DNA from: UBA12014 sp029248335
Lineage (GTDB): Bacteria; Planctomycetota; Phycisphaerae; Phycisphaerales; SM1A02
Direction: 5' to 3'
DNA: 51,899 bases
Assembly (NCBI GenBank): GCA_029248335.1
Contig: JAQWJM010000041.1
Location: 1 to 51,899 of the forward strand
The notes under the pieces were generated by a model that did no database searches, was not told the DNA's origin, and saw nothing but the letters and a program-made list of their open reading frames with translations. The number at the start of each line of letters is the position of its first letter. The first letter of the stretch is position 1. The translations under genes were made by a program, and so were the position numbers. Positions 51,502-51,899 of this stretch are shown here, piece after piece.

Positions 51502-51899
51502 GGCCGCTGCCCCATTTCGTCGATCCGCATCGGCATCGCATCGATGAAGGGAAAGACCGCCTCGGGTGCGACCACCGATTCGTAACGAGCCTTGACACCA
51601 CCATCCTTGCCGACGAGCGCGGCCGCGAACCCGTCACCGTCGATTCCGAATCGCCGCCGCATCGAGGCGGCGACGTCCGAGGAGACGGTCTCCGCTTCGG
51701 CGAGGCCGCCGCTCGGATCCCGAGCGACGTAACCACGGTCCGGAAGCAGCACGATGGTCACGAGATCCCGCTCCGACCATCCGGCCGAATGCGTCGCGAT
51801 CGCCACCAGCTGACGATCGATCGCCTCATCCCGTCGGTCGGAGGCGACCACGAGAATCCGGTTCCGCCATCGCATCTCCTCGAACATCCGATCCGCCGA
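51498..51899 (-). CDS. DUF4174 protein, 5' end outside window
   Basis: At least 133 residues are visible; the frame stays open to the window edge, so the true start and any signal peptide are missing. The visible sequence (MRWRNRILVVASDRRDEAID, RDLVTIVLLPDRGYV, ALVGKDGGVKARYES and FIDAMPMRIDEMGQRP) matches the DUF4174 family, thioredoxin-like in fold and usually exported. An internal ATG at 51887 is not likely to be the start. The stop overlaps the sulfatase ATG (ATGA), so the two genes are probably co-translated. Confidence 0.75.
   Translation of the reverse strand, partial: SADRMFEEMRWRNRILVVASDRRDEAIDRQLVAIATHSAGWSERDLVTIVLLPDRGYVARDPSGGLAEAETVSSDVAASMRRRFGIDGDGFAAALVGKDGGVKARYESVVAPEAVFPFIDAMPMRIDEMGQRP

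Overview
The window is high-GC DNA, densely coded on both strands, from what looks like a planctomycete of the class Phycisphaerae. The evidence is the gene content. There is a DUF1552/DUF1592 pair, a large PVC-type dehydrogenase with a C-terminal cytochrome c motif, and a prepilin-like protein with a FADG tail motif. There are also dockerin-like DLNGDGRVDGADIG repeats, a Cys-type sulfatase with a formylglycine-generating enzyme, and many lipoproteins. No phage, insertion sequence, CRISPR array or antibiotic-type biosynthetic cluster was found.

Layout. Positions 1-8483 hold a partial di-heme oxidoreductase carrying an internal CBM6 domain, small membrane proteins, serC, a formylglycine-generating enzyme, a GYF_2/TM2 protein and two unknown proteins. 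Positions 8655-16624 hold a helical secreted protein, rarD, a PhoD-like phosphatase divergent from a ThuA protein, a prepilin-like protein and two small lipoproteins. Positions 16728-24353 hold a DUF5117/DUF4953-type metalloprotease, a PA14-like protein, a DUF2231 membrane protein, a chagasin-like lipoprotein, a YD-repeat protein and a sarcosine-oxidase-like flavoenzyme. Positions 24354-26627 are a regulatory island: a structured RNA leader or terminator, a palindromic operator, one TetR gene and a second gene that fuses two TetR modules.

Positions 26649-35720 form a minus-strand block of extracytoplasmic oxidation genes. It holds DUF1552, DUF1592, a novel lipoprotein, a SAM methyltransferase and a PVC-type dehydrogenase, several joined by 4-base start/stop overlaps. 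Positions 35778-41697 hold an unknown protein, the purE-purK operon, a solitary DNA methyltransferase, a 585-base gap with a 10-bp repeat array, a membrane protein and a XerC-like recombinase. Positions 42014-44471 hold two lipoproteins, one with a TolB-type propeller. After a tRNA-Lys come an overlapping SNF2 helicase/SWIM pair, a DinB-like protein with a large palindrome at its start, a sulfatase and a partial DUF4174 gene.

How the genes connect. serC, purE-purK and tRNA-Lys are housekeeping. The formylglycine-generating enzyme near 5 kb keeps both catalytic cysteines and could activate the CSPSR sulfatase near 50 kb. The cytochrome and dehydrogenase genes, CBM6 oxidoreductase, ThuA, PhoD and sulfatase genes suggest a heterotroph degrading polymeric or sulfated organic matter. 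The items best worth follow-up are the triple TetR arrangement with its operator and RNA hairpins, the CBM6 insertion in the di-heme enzyme, the lipoprotein coupled to DUF1592, and the short tandem repeats at 16.1, 39.5 and 51.5 kb.
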